Assembly (NCBI GenBank): GCA_023269615.1 | Contig: JAHFSY010000031.1 | Coordinates: 1-52,630 of the forward strand | Direction: 5' to 3' | Origin: Verrucomicrobiota bacterium | GTDB taxonomy: Bacteria; Verrucomicrobiota; Verrucomicrobiia; JABWAM01 | DNA length: 52,630 nt | Shown here: piece by piece, positions 34,801-42,690 of the stretch | Numbering within the stretch: the stretch's first letter is position 1 | Layout: each line of letters opens with the position of its first letter | Program-made: the position numbers and the translations under genes | The notes under the pieces: model-generated | What the model was told of the DNA's origin: nothing | Seen by the model: only the letters and a program-made list of their open reading frames with translations | The model's database searches: none

Positions 34801-37578
34801 GTAGCCGAGCAGATGATCGAGGGGGGAAACCATCACGCCACTCGCGCCCGAAACACATCGCCCTCCTTCGAGCTCAAAACCCTGCGCATTAAATGCCAGG
34901 AGGAATGTGAGGCTCTCAAACCGATCCAGGTTGAAATCAAAAACCGCATTTCCATTCGCATCCGCTTTCTGCTCGGGCAGATCCTCTTCATGCGAAATGT
35001 CACGCTGCACGTGATCCCAAAGAGGATCGTGAAAGGTGTGCTCGGGATACTTCGAGAAATTAAACGTGCCATGCGTCAGTCGCAGCCTCGCCGTCACGCG
35101 ATGCCCCTCGGCCGTGGAACCGTAGAGGTTCTGAAGGTTGACCAGCCCTTTCAAGTCCTTCGGCGACACCCACCCCTCGCTCCGCTCCTCGGAAAGCGTC
35201 GTCTTGATCTTCATGCGATCCGGCAAAAACTCCTCCACACGCACCGTGGTGGAACCGAGTAACACATCCCGGACGTTTTTGGTGACAAGATACATGTTCA
35301 CCCGGTACTGCCCGGTCAGCGAAGCCTCGCCCGTGCGATAACTCCACTCCAGGAATCCGGATTCATTTAGCGCGACACGGTTCGTCTGCACCGTGAGACC
35401 CCGCGGGTCGGTGACCTCGATCTCCATGGGAATTCCGGCAAGGCCACCCAGCCAATTCTGACGCTTCACCATCAACCCGACATGAACCGTCTCACCAGGC
35501 CGGTAAATCCCGCGCTCGGAAAAGACAAACCCATTCAACGTATCCGGTGCCTCCGGGGCGATTCCACCGATGTCAAACCGCGAAAAATTAAGCTGCCGGT
35601 CACGACGCTCGAAAGGCATGAACGACAGATCATCCCCCTTGCGGATCAGCCATGCCACCGGCTGCCTGTCGCGGGTGAAATCCTTCATGTCAGGAAATGA
35701 CACATGTCCATCGGCCGTCGTGACGGCGCCCAACAGCACGACCCCGTTCTTTCCGATCACCTCGACACGCGCCCCCTCGACCGGCAGACCGGACCGTATC
35801 GATTGCACGAACACATCATGAGTCCCCCCGGCGCAGTCCTTCACCAGAAAACCCAGGTCCGTGACGAGGATGAAGCGGTGATCCTCGACATCCAGGTATT
35901 TCTCATCAACGGGATTCCATCCCACTGCATGGACAAAAAAGAGCCCGTGCTTCGTCGGGCCTTTTCCCGGCTCCACCTCGCCCTTGGCTGTCATGAACTT
36001 GGAAAAATCGAGGGCCGTGTACGCCGTCCGCCGCGAACCTTCGGCATGGATCGTCTGCCGATCCGTCAGCAGCTCGCTGATGTTTTCCTCGTTAAAGTTG
36101 TAATTGCGGAAGCACGGATTTTGAAAATTCCCCCCGGACTGGCTCACGAGATGATTGATCTGGCTTGCGATGACCCGTCCCAACTGAAACTCGATTGCCG
36201 GCACGCCTCGGGAAAGCACCGAAAGTTTTCGCTCACCGCTCAGCGCCAGTACGGATCCTTCATGCATGATTTTGATTTCCTGCGGCAACGCGGGCGCATG
36301 AGCCACCGTGTCGAAATCCTCTTGCATCACAAATCCGCCCTGCGCCTCGACTCCCTTTTTCAATTTCGCGTAAAGATGCGTTGCGTCATCGGTCACGAAA
36401 CGAAAACTGTGCAGCGTGCCGGTTTCAAGGTCGCCCGGAATCAAAGTCAGCGGGATCGCCTTGGAAAGCCCGAGAACCTGCTCGGTCACTTCCCTCGGGC
36501 TCAGCCATTCATAATTCTCAACTAATGGCTCCTTCTCCAGCGCCGGCTTGTCCTTTGGCAAGGCGTAGAGGCTCAGGTTTTTTACAATCTCCTTCGAACT
36601 CACCGCGGTCGAAGTCGTCACGACCAGGACCTGCTCGGCCTCATCGTCCTCGTTGCGCACAATCGCGAACTCGAGCGATTTCACTCCCATGAGACTGTAC
36701 ACATCGGGGACCAGCACTTCCTTCTCCATCACCGAAGCTGACTTCCCTTCGCCCTGTTCCGGCCTCACCCCCTTCGCCACCATCATTTTCATGAACCCCT
36801 GCTTGCGCGGGAGCGTCAGTGAAACGGATCTCACGTACGCCTGGCGGTGATGCGTGTCATAAGTCACCGCAAATAATCGCCCGCCCTGGCCCGGCGGAAA
36901 AACCTTCTCGTCCCCCATCATTTTCATGCTGATGCGCCGCTCAAGATCCGTGGCGTTCACGGGATGCGTGAAGTCCAGCGTCGCCACCACCTGCTTGACT
37001 GCGGGATTCGTCGGGTCCACGTAAAATTCAAGCTCCTGGATCGAGGACTGGAATTCGACGCTCTGAAACTGAACCTCGTGACTCTCAAGCCGTACATGAT
37101 CCGGAAAAAAATCCCTGTCGAAGCGGATCGTGTACTCCGTACCCGCCGGCCAGTCGTTCACTGGCTTGAACACAAGTCTGGAATCACTCTCCCACCTCCA
37201 TTCCCCGGCGGTTGCGGGAACCATGTTGATTCCCGCGCTCATCACCTTCCCCACGCGATCCAGGGGCGCCGCGGACTCGGAAAATTCAATAGCCAGGCTT
37301 TCGGGATGCAGCACTTCCTCGCGGGGAGTCACCCCGGGCACCTTTACCATCATGGACACCGTGTGGGGACGCGGGCGTCCCTTGTACCAATGGAAGGACA
37401 ACCAAGCAGCCACCACGACCAGCACGAACACGTACACGACCAGCCGATTGCAGTCCAAACACCGTCTCAACCACGAAGGAGGCCTCCACGAGAAATCACC
37501 CAAAACGTGGGCGACCAGGGAGTTGAAATGTGTAAGACAAGACAGGAAACGACGTTGGAGAATGTTGAAAATTTTCAT
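31801..37578 (-). CDS. Bacterial alpha-2-macroglobulin family protein
   Basis: A 1925-residue protein that probably traps proteases in the periplasm, by analogy to bacterial alpha-2-macroglobulins. It starts with a single membrane helix (about 46-61, LVVYVFVLVVVAAWL) rather than the lipobox of enterobacterial homologues, so it is anchored by a transmembrane segment. Ig-like MG domains fill the first two thirds. The thioester motif is YGCTEQ at about residues 1466-1471, with a helical thioester domain after it (GAFGYWRPGD). The C-terminal receptor-like domain ends LAGRVTVTATKQ. It is followed closely by pbpC, a known functional pairing. Confidence 0.94.
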   Translation of the reverse strand: MKIFNILQRRFLSCLTHFNSLVAHVLGDFSWRPPSWLRRCLDCNRLVVYVFVLVVVAAWLSFHWYKGRPRPHTVSMMVKVPGVTPREEVLHPESLAIEFSESAAPLDRVGKVMSAGINMVPATAGEWRWESDSRLVFKPVNDWPAGTEYTIRFDRDFFPDHVRLESHEVQFQSVEFQSSIQELEFYVDPTNPAVKQVVATLDFTHPVNATDLERRISMKMMGDEKVFPPGQGGRLFAVTYDTHHRQAYVRSVSLTLPRKQGFMKMMVAKGVRPEQGEGKSASVMEKEVLVPDVYSLMGVKSLEFAIVRNEDDEAEQVLVVTTSTAVSSKEIVKNLSLYALPKDKPALEKEPLVENYEWLSPREVTEQVLGLSKAIPLTLIPGDLETGTLHSFRFVTDDATHLYAKLKKGVEAQGGFVMQEDFDTVAHAPALPQEIKIMHEGSVLALSGERKLSVLSRGVPAIEFQLGRVIASQINHLVSQSGGNFQNPCFRNYNFNEENISELLTDRQTIHAEGSRRTAYTALDFSKFMTAKGEVEPGKGPTKHGLFFVHAVGWNPVDEKYLDVEDHRFILVTDLGFLVKDCAGGTHDVFVQSIRSGLPVEGARVEVIGKNGVVLLGAVTTADGHVSFPDMKDFTRDRQPVAWLIRKGDDLSFMPFERRDRQLNFSRFDIGGIAPEAPDTLNGFVFSERGIYRPGETVHVGLMVKRQNWLGGLAGIPMEIEVTDPRGLTVQTNRVALNESGFLEWSYRTGEASLTGQYRVNMYLVTKNVRDVLLGSTTVRVEEFLPDRMKIKTTLSEERSEGWVSPKDLKGLVNLQNLYGSTAEGHRVTARLRLTHGTFNFSKYPEHTFHDPLWDHVQRDISHEEDLPEQKADANGNAVFDFNLDRFESLTFLLAFNAQGFELEGGRCVSGASGVMVSPLDHLLGYKSDGDLNYIKLDGKRSVELLAVNAQVQPVAVSGLELRVIEERYVSMLTRKENGNYAYESTLKEIEVSREPVALTEKGLMWSVPSKDPGDFVARVMNAQGACILEIPFTVVGQRNLSRSLEKNTELNVKIPGGEFRAGEEIAINITAPYTGAGLITIERDRVYAQKWFKAETTASVQTITVPKNLDGNAYLNIVFIRAPDSKEIYMSPLSCSVVPFRISREKRTVHVDLDIPAQARPGETMEIGFKTDHPSKIVVYAVDEGILQVAHYSLPDPLDHFLRKVALQVETSQIMDLILPEYSIAKKVAATGGDGSDAMLARNLNPFKRKTDPPVVFWSGIVDAGPVMKKLVYPVPDYFSGTLRVMAVAVSEDAVGAVEKKSRVRGSFVINPNVPTFVAPGDVFDVSVALANTMDGSGANVPVSVEIKASDGLEIVKRPDQPILISEGKEISFHCQVKAKDILGNADLVFTATHGSQRSSLASHLSIRPPVAYVTSVKSGYFNGGHSDVEVGRTVYTEFRKAAACVSPAPLGFSRGLNAYLQDYSYGCTEQLVSKAFPSLVLNDQLEFGLTRVQAEDHLKTIIGILRSRQGSDGAFGYWRPGDAAAMDFPSVYAMHYLTEAKQAGFAVPPDLVKRGLGHLEQMAVREVGGLYEARIQAYAIYLLTRNDVVTTNYLIHLREYLDNNFRDEWQNDLAGVYVAAAYALLKKDGEAEKLIKAYRMQDRKDVRWDFPWYTRLGENSQYVDVLAKHFPHRLRKLSSDDLLELVKPVEDEEFNTLSAAYAIVALTAYTKAVDIGQFKDLGIAEVMADGKSQQLALPAGNLPSVGFSAESKQLRFSGKNTGNGLKGLFYQVAQSGFDRTLPTKIVKDGIEVQREYRDKKNVVVDNAELGAELTVHLKVRSLNQESVSHVAVVDMLPGGFEVVPESIIRNGGAMSWADYVDVREDRVVFFGLFDPSMREFVYRIRATNQGEYVVPPVFAESMYKRKVRSNGLAGRVTVTATKQ

Positions 37579-37701
37579 TGGGATGTTTGCGTATGCAGAG
37601 CAATCGCAATCACTCGACCACTTATTTCATCGCCGTCACATTTATTTTCACTGATGGGTGCTTGCGCCCAAAAATTTGGAAATGTCTAAAAATTGCAGCA
37701 A

Positions 37702-37801
37702 GGTAGGGCGCGTTCGCCGAACGCGCCGAAGCGGTGACTCGTGGAAAGCGACCATCGAGCTCACTTGTAAACGACGGCGCGCTCGGCGAGCACGCCCTAC
37801 C
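37702..37801. repeat. Inverted pair of REP-like palindromes, family B, head-to-head
   Basis: Copies at 37702-37727 (plus) and 37776-37801 (minus). The first has a perfect 10-bp stem, GGCGCGTTCG against CGAACGCGCC with one central base. They lie in the 287-bp gap upstream of the alpha-2-macroglobulin gene. Confidence 0.87.
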
Positions 37802-37865
37802 ACCAGCAAGGAAAGACGCTCCGCAGAATGGCTGTGATTGAAATCAAAGACGGGCGACAACTGCA

Positions 37866-38102
37866 TCAACCTTCTTTTCCGCAATGACAGGCAAATTCGA
37901 AATCGGATTCATCCGCCGCCTCGTCTTCTTTTGTTGCTGGAATCGGGGCGGCTTCTTTTTTCGCCTTTGTGGCAGGCCCCGCAGAGTGAACACTGCACGG
38001 AGTCGGTTCCGATTCGCATATTTTTTCACAATACTTTGAGGCAAGCCCCATGGTGGAAATTCCCATCGCGGCAATGATGGTGAGCAGGAAGGATGTTTTC
38101 AT
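37866..38102 (-). CDS. Small exported cysteine-containing protein
   Basis: From the ATG at 38102 the 78-residue protein has a clear signal peptide (MKTSFLLTIIAAMGISTMGLA). A mature part of about 57 residues has cysteines in KYCEKICES, TPCSV and FACHCGKEG, and a Lys/Ala/Glu-rich middle. Five cysteines suggest a metal site or disulfides. No family is recognised. The longer start at 38162 adds no signal-like sequence. It stands alone. Confidence 0.6.
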   Translation of the reverse strand: MKTSFLLTIIAAMGISTMGLASKYCEKICESEPTPCSVHSAGPATKAKKEAAPIPATKEDEAADESDFEFACHCGKEG

Positions 38103-38263
38103 AAGGATATAAATTTTAATGCAGGGTTGAATCGCGGGATGAAACTTCATCCCATCCCCCAACCATCGCAGCCGCGCAGGACTTTCTTACAAAACTGCAA
38201 GATCACCTGCGGAAAGCCATTTGACCTTGACTCCCGTATCGATGACATGGATTTTGGGCCCCC

Positions 38264-39118
38264 ATGCACGTCCCCGCCCCGCAGCCAAAATTCGACGATT
38301 ATTCCAAGCACCTCTACGCGTTAAGCGCCTCAGGCTACACCCGTCTCCCCGCCCAGGTCAGCGGGACGGAGCTGGAGTCCCTCCGTGAGAGTGCCGATCG
38401 CGCGATGGCTGCGGCGCAGGCCAAAATCCGCGAGGGTGAATCCCTCAAACACACCGGCGGCTCGGAATTCTATCATGCTTCGCGCTGTCTCTATTGCTGG
38501 GGCGATGCGTTTGTCCGCCTGCTCGATCTCGAAGCCGTCCACGCCCTTGCGTCGCGGCTCGTCAACCCATACCTCCTTTGGGACCTTTCCGTGCTCTCGG
38601 TGCTCCCCACTCCGGAAAACGCGAAATCCGCCACCACCTCCTGGCATCGTGATTACGGCGGCATGATGATCGGCGGACAAAAACCCGGCTACCTCTGGTT
38701 TTTTCTCTGCCTTGACGACTCGACGCCGGAAAATGGCGCCACCTGGGTTGTTCCCGGAAGCCACACCACATCCACTCCCGACGAACCTCATCATGGCGGC
38801 CCCTGGGCCAACGATGACCTGGAACATTTTACGTCGCGCACCCAGGTCTGCGGCAAAGCCGGCGATCTCCTGGTGTTGAATCCCTCCCTGCTCCACTCCA
38901 GCGGCCGCAACACCACCCGCCAGCCAAGGCGCCTCGTCAACATCGGGATCTGCCATCACACACTGCCGCCACTCATGGATCACTGGGCCATCGCCGGCCC
39001 GAAGCTCCAGCCGAAATTCAGCGGACGCGTCCGCAAAATGATGGGTGCCGACCGCGAACATCCAGACGCCACGTGGACCGCCCTCCCTGAAGGCTGGCAG
39101 ACGGCCCCCAAGGGCTGA
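38264..39118 (+). CDS. Phytanoyl-CoA dioxygenase (PhyH) family protein
   Basis: A 284-residue Fe(II)/2-oxoglutarate-dependent oxygenase. The HxD iron ligands are H128 and D130 (WHRDYGG), the distal His is H211 (LLHSSGRN), and an Arg nearby (R215 or R219) would bind 2-oxoglutarate. The jelly-roll strands LWFFLCLDDSTPENGATWVVPGS are typical. Many PhyH proteins act on small molecules other than phytanoyl-CoA, so the substrate is open. It is followed 67 bp later by fabI on the same strand; a functional link is not evident. Confidence 0.88.
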   Translation: MHVPAPQPKFDDYSKHLYALSASGYTRLPAQVSGTELESLRESADRAMAAAQAKIREGESLKHTGGSEFYHASRCLYCWGDAFVRLLDLEAVHALASRLVNPYLLWDLSVLSVLPTPENAKSATTSWHRDYGGMMIGGQKPGYLWFFLCLDDSTPENGATWVVPGSHTTSTPDEPHHGGPWANDDLEHFTSRTQVCGKAGDLLVLNPSLLHSSGRNTTRQPRRLVNIGICHHTLPPLMDHWAIAGPKLQPKFSGRVRKMMGADREHPDATWTALPEGWQTAPKG

Positions 39119-39147
39119 AATCTGCGGAGATGCAACGCCAATTCAAA

Positions 39148-39176
39148 TTGACCTGCCCCTGTCCCGCCGGTAACGA
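39148..39176 (+). promoter_or_regulatory. Weak candidate promoter for fabI
   Basis: TTGACC (39148-39153) and TAACGA (39171-39176) are 17 bases apart and lie 10 bases before the fabI start. The -10 match is poor, and a transcript starting here would have almost no leader. Confidence 0.25.
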
Positions 39177-39185
39177 TATCGTCCC

Positions 39186-39962
39186 ATGAATTCAAAACCG
39201 CTTTCCGGAAAACTCGGGCTCGTCTTCGGCGTCGCCAACAAACGCAGCATTGCCTGGGCCATCGCCCAGGCCTGGGCCGAAGCCGGCGCCCGCCTCGCAT
39301 TCACCTACCAGGGCGAAAGGCTGAAGGAAAATGTCGAGGAACTTGTCGGCACATTCGGCCCGGACACCATCCTCCTCCCCTGCGACGTGACACAGGACGC
39401 ACAGCTCGACGCCGTCTTCCAGAAGGTGAAGGATTCGTTCGGGCGCCTTGATCTCCTGCTGCACTCGGTGGCTTTTGCGCCGAAGGAAGCGCTCGAAGGA
39501 ACTTTTGTGGGCACGACGCGCGAGGCCTTTCGCGTGGCGCATGACGTAAGCGCCTATTCACTCGTCGCGATGGCCCAGCGCGCCGCGCCGCTCATGGCGC
39601 AGGGAGGCAGCATGGTGTCGATGACGTATTACGGCTCGGTCAAAGTGGTGCCCCATTACAACGTCATGGGCGTGGCCAAGGCCTCACTTGAAGCAAGCGT
39701 TCGTTATCTGGCGTATGATTTGGGACAGCAAAAAATCCGGGTGAACGCCATCAGCGCGGGACCGGTGAACACCCTCGCCGCGCGCGGAATTTCCGGATTC
39801 AGCGCGATGCTCAAGCATTACGAGGCTCATGCGCCCTTGAAGCGCAACGTGGAGACTTCGGAGCTTGGCGCAACCGGAGTTTTCCTGGCGTCCGACGGAG
39901 CCGCCGCGATCACAGGACAGGTGATGTACGTGGATTGCGGATACGAGATCATGGGAATGTAG
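39186..39962 (+). CDS. fabI: Enoyl-[acyl-carrier-protein] reductase
   Basis: FabI reduces the double bond of enoyl-ACP with NADH in the last step of each fatty acid elongation cycle, in the cytoplasm. The 258-residue protein has the FabI nucleotide motif GVANKRSIAWAIA (15-27) and the catalytic Y158-x6-K165 in YNVMGVAKAS, which separates FabI from ordinary Y-x3-K short-chain reductases. SAGPVNTLAARGISGF and the end VDCGYEIMGM are also typical. No Shine-Dalgarno is seen. Confidence 0.96.
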   Translation: MNSKPLSGKLGLVFGVANKRSIAWAIAQAWAEAGARLAFTYQGERLKENVEELVGTFGPDTILLPCDVTQDAQLDAVFQKVKDSFGRLDLLLHSVAFAPKEALEGTFVGTTREAFRVAHDVSAYSLVAMAQRAAPLMAQGGSMVSMTYYGSVKVVPHYNVMGVAKASLEASVRYLAYDLGQQKIRVNAISAGPVNTLAARGISGFSAMLKHYEAHAPLKRNVETSELGATGVFLASDGAAAITGQVMYVDCGYEIMGM

Positions 39963-39981
39963 GATCCATGATAAATGCCCC

Positions 39982-42549
39982 CTACACTTTCCCCCACGTC
40001 ACCAGGCGTAATTCGTGTTTTTGGGTGAGGTTGTCGTGCGTGGGCATGAGCCTTACGTTGAAACCGTAGGCGCCGCTTTCGGCGGCATCCATCTGGCCGG
40101 TGTACCAGTAGGTCCCCTCGCCTTCCTTCTTTTCGAGCGCCATGTGGACGGTGAACGGGTTTCGGATGTCGCCGTTTTGGGTTTCTCCGTAATAGATTTC
40201 CACGAGCACGTGCTCGGGTGCGATGGGGCCGAGGAAGACCCTGGCCCGGACGCTGACCTTTTCGCCGACAAGAACCTCAAAACTGTTTGAATGGTCGCAG
40301 GCGATCTCCTGGACGCTGACCTGGTGCCATGCGTTGCGGATGGCGATCTTCCATTGCGCCAGCTCCCTGGCCTCCGCGTAGCCGTTCGAACGCAGCCTCG
40401 TCCCCCGCTGGGCCGCAGGCGCGTAAAAGCGTTCCATGTATTCGCGCACCATGCGCCACGTGTTGAAGACCGGGGTGACGGAACGGATGGACTCGCGCAT
40501 CAAATTGATCCACGCAAGAGGAAGGCGCCCGTCGGGCTTGGCGTAGTAAAGCGGGATCACCTGATTGTCGAGGATGCCGTACAGCGATTTGACATCCACC
40601 TCATCCTGAAGCTCGGGCGTGCCACCATCAATTTCGGGGCCGATTGCCCAGCCGTTCTTGCCATTGTAGCCCTCGCACCACCAGCCATCGAGCACGCTGA
40701 GATTCACGCCTCCGTTGGGCGGAACTTTCTGCCCGCTCGTGCCGCTCGCCTCGAGGGGACGCAGCGGATTGTTCAGCCACACGTCCACGCCCTGCACAAG
40801 ATGACGCGCCACGTTGGTGTCGTAATCCTCCACAAACACCACCTTGCCCTCGAACTCGGGCTCGCTGATGAGGCGGATGAGATTCTGGATCAGCCGCTTG
40901 CCCGCGTCGTCCTTCGGGTGCGATTTGCCCGCGATGACAATCTGGATCGGGCGGTCCTTCTTCCCAAAAATCACCCGCAACCGCTCCAGGTCCTTGAAGA
41001 GCAGCAGGGCCCGCTTGTACGTGGCGAAGCGCCGCGCGAAACCAATCGTGAGGACCTCCGGATCCAGCAGCGTTGCGGCCGCACGCACGCGGTCGGGCGA
41101 TTCGCCCAGGCGCTCGCGATGTTCGCGCACGCGGCAGCGCACGAATTCAATCATGCGCTTCTTGAGAAGCATGTGAGTATTCCAAAGTTCCGTGTCAGGA
41201 ATGTCGCTCACTCGCCTCCAGAGATCGGGGTCGCTGATGCGATCCTGCCAGCCCGCACCGAAATATTTTTCGTACAGGTCGCGCATCTCGGGCGCGAGCC
41301 AGGTGTGCAGGTGAATGCCATTGGTCACGCTCGTGATCGGCACTTCCTGGACCGGCGCGTAGGGCCACACGCTCGTCCACATCTTTCGCGACACATCGCC
41401 ATGCTTGGCGCTCACGCCGTTGGCGCGGCGCGACATGCGCAGCGCGAGGATCGTCATGCTGAACGGATCATCCGGGGTGTGGTTCCATGTGCGGCCAAAC
41501 TTGAGGAATTCTTCAAATGAAATCTTCAACTCGCCAACATATTTCTCGAAATAGCGATGCATCAGGTCCGCCGAAAAGGCATCGTTGCCGGCGGGGACGG
41601 GGGTGTGCGTGGTGAAGACACTCGATGCGGCCGTCACCTGCAACGCCGGGTAATACTCGACGCCATCATCCGCCATGAGCTGGCGGATGCGCTCCATCCC
41701 GAGGAATGCGGCGTGCCCCTCGTTCATGTGATAGACGCTGGGCTTGATGCCCAGCGCCCGCAAAGCGCGCACGCCGCCGATGCCGAGCACAATTTCCTGG
41801 CGGATGCGCATCTCGGTGTCGCCGCCGTACAATTCCGCGGTGATCTTGCGGTCCTCGTCGCTGTTCGCCGGCACATCCGTGTCGAGGGCGTACAATGAAA
41901 TGCGCCCGACCTTGATCTCCCAAACCTTGGCCGTGACGGTGCGGCCGAGAATGTCAACCTGGACCGCAAGCACGGACCCATCCTCCTTCCGCGCCTCGTG
42001 GATCGGGAGCTCATTGAAGGCGATGTTCATGGCGAGGGCTTCCTGCCAGCCCTCCTTGTTCAGGCGCTGGATGAAATAGCCGTGGCGGTAAAGGAGTCCC
42101 ACGGCCACGAAGGGCAATCCAAGGTCGCTTGCGGCCTTGCAATGGTCGCCCGCGAGAATGCCAAGGCCACCGGAATATTCCGGCACCGATTCATGAAACC
42201 CGAATTCTGCGGAAAAATAAGCCACCGGGCCCTCCATTTCATGAGGCCAGTTTTTGGCAAACCAGGTGTCCTGGGCGCCGATATATTTTTTGAATCGCTG
42301 GTGGACGCTTTCAAGGCGCCGCATAAAACCGTCGTCCAGCACCGATTCATGAAGCCTCGCCTGCCGCACGCGCTGGAGAAGTTTCACTGGATTGTGATAG
42401 CACGACTTCCAGAGCGCGGGATCGAGTTCCTCGAAGATCTTCACGGCGTCGGGCTCCCAGCTGTACCAAAGGTTGAACGCCATCTCGCGCAACGGTTCGA
42501 GGCGCTGCGGCAGCCGGGGGATCACAAGGAAACGAAGGAAGTTCTGCAT
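39982..42549 (-). CDS. glgP: Alpha-glucan phosphorylase (GT35)
   Basis: This enzyme cleaves alpha-1,4-glucans with phosphate to give glucose 1-phosphate, in the cytoplasm. The 855-residue protein has the N-terminal DUF3417 domain (LPLREMAFNLWYSWEPD-like, about 15-35) found in the archaeal/Thermotoga-type branch. The PLP-binding lysine is K608 in EASGTSGQKVPPNGG, followed by LSVLDGWWCEGY. The ATG at 42549 fits the family start; the longer frame to 42936 overlaps the divergent gene and is not conserved. It lies divergent from a Gfo/Idh/MocA oxidoreductase and convergent with fabI. Confidence 0.93.
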   Translation of the reverse strand: MQNFLRFLVIPRLPQRLEPLREMAFNLWYSWEPDAVKIFEELDPALWKSCYHNPVKLLQRVRQARLHESVLDDGFMRRLESVHQRFKKYIGAQDTWFAKNWPHEMEGPVAYFSAEFGFHESVPEYSGGLGILAGDHCKAASDLGLPFVAVGLLYRHGYFIQRLNKEGWQEALAMNIAFNELPIHEARKEDGSVLAVQVDILGRTVTAKVWEIKVGRISLYALDTDVPANSDEDRKITAELYGGDTEMRIRQEIVLGIGGVRALRALGIKPSVYHMNEGHAAFLGMERIRQLMADDGVEYYPALQVTAASSVFTTHTPVPAGNDAFSADLMHRYFEKYVGELKISFEEFLKFGRTWNHTPDDPFSMTILALRMSRRANGVSAKHGDVSRKMWTSVWPYAPVQEVPITSVTNGIHLHTWLAPEMRDLYEKYFGAGWQDRISDPDLWRRVSDIPDTELWNTHMLLKKRMIEFVRCRVREHRERLGESPDRVRAAATLLDPEVLTIGFARRFATYKRALLLFKDLERLRVIFGKKDRPIQIVIAGKSHPKDDAGKRLIQNLIRLISEPEFEGKVVFVEDYDTNVARHLVQGVDVWLNNPLRPLEASGTSGQKVPPNGGVNLSVLDGWWCEGYNGKNGWAIGPEIDGGTPELQDEVDVKSLYGILDNQVIPLYYAKPDGRLPLAWINLMRESIRSVTPVFNTWRMVREYMERFYAPAAQRGTRLRSNGYAEARELAQWKIAIRNAWHQVSVQEIACDHSNSFEVLVGEKVSVRARVFLGPIAPEHVLVEIYYGETQNGDIRNPFTVHMALEKKEGEGTYWYTGQMDAAESGAYGFNVRLMPTHDNLTQKHELRLVTWGKV

Positions 42550-42690
42550 ACGGCCCACTTTTTCCGAGCGCTGCCGGAGTCGCAAGCTAAAAGAGCGGAC
42601 ATGGACATCCTGCAGCCCGAAAAAAACCTGAAAAGGCTTGAATTTGAAGCATGAAGCCTTCCTCATCCGGCGTTTACTTCTTTTCGACCC

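Noticed and set aside
33394..35262. 622-codon plus-strand frame inside the alpha-2-macroglobulin gene
   Set aside because: It is antisense to a clearly coding gene and rich in His and Arg without recognisable domains.
37844..38074. Alternative minus-strand frame at the small cysteine-containing protein
   Set aside because: The chosen frame has a clear signal peptide; this one is basic and low in complexity.
40291..41520. 409-codon plus-strand frame opposite glgP
   Set aside because: Antisense to a gene with an intact PLP site; no family pattern.
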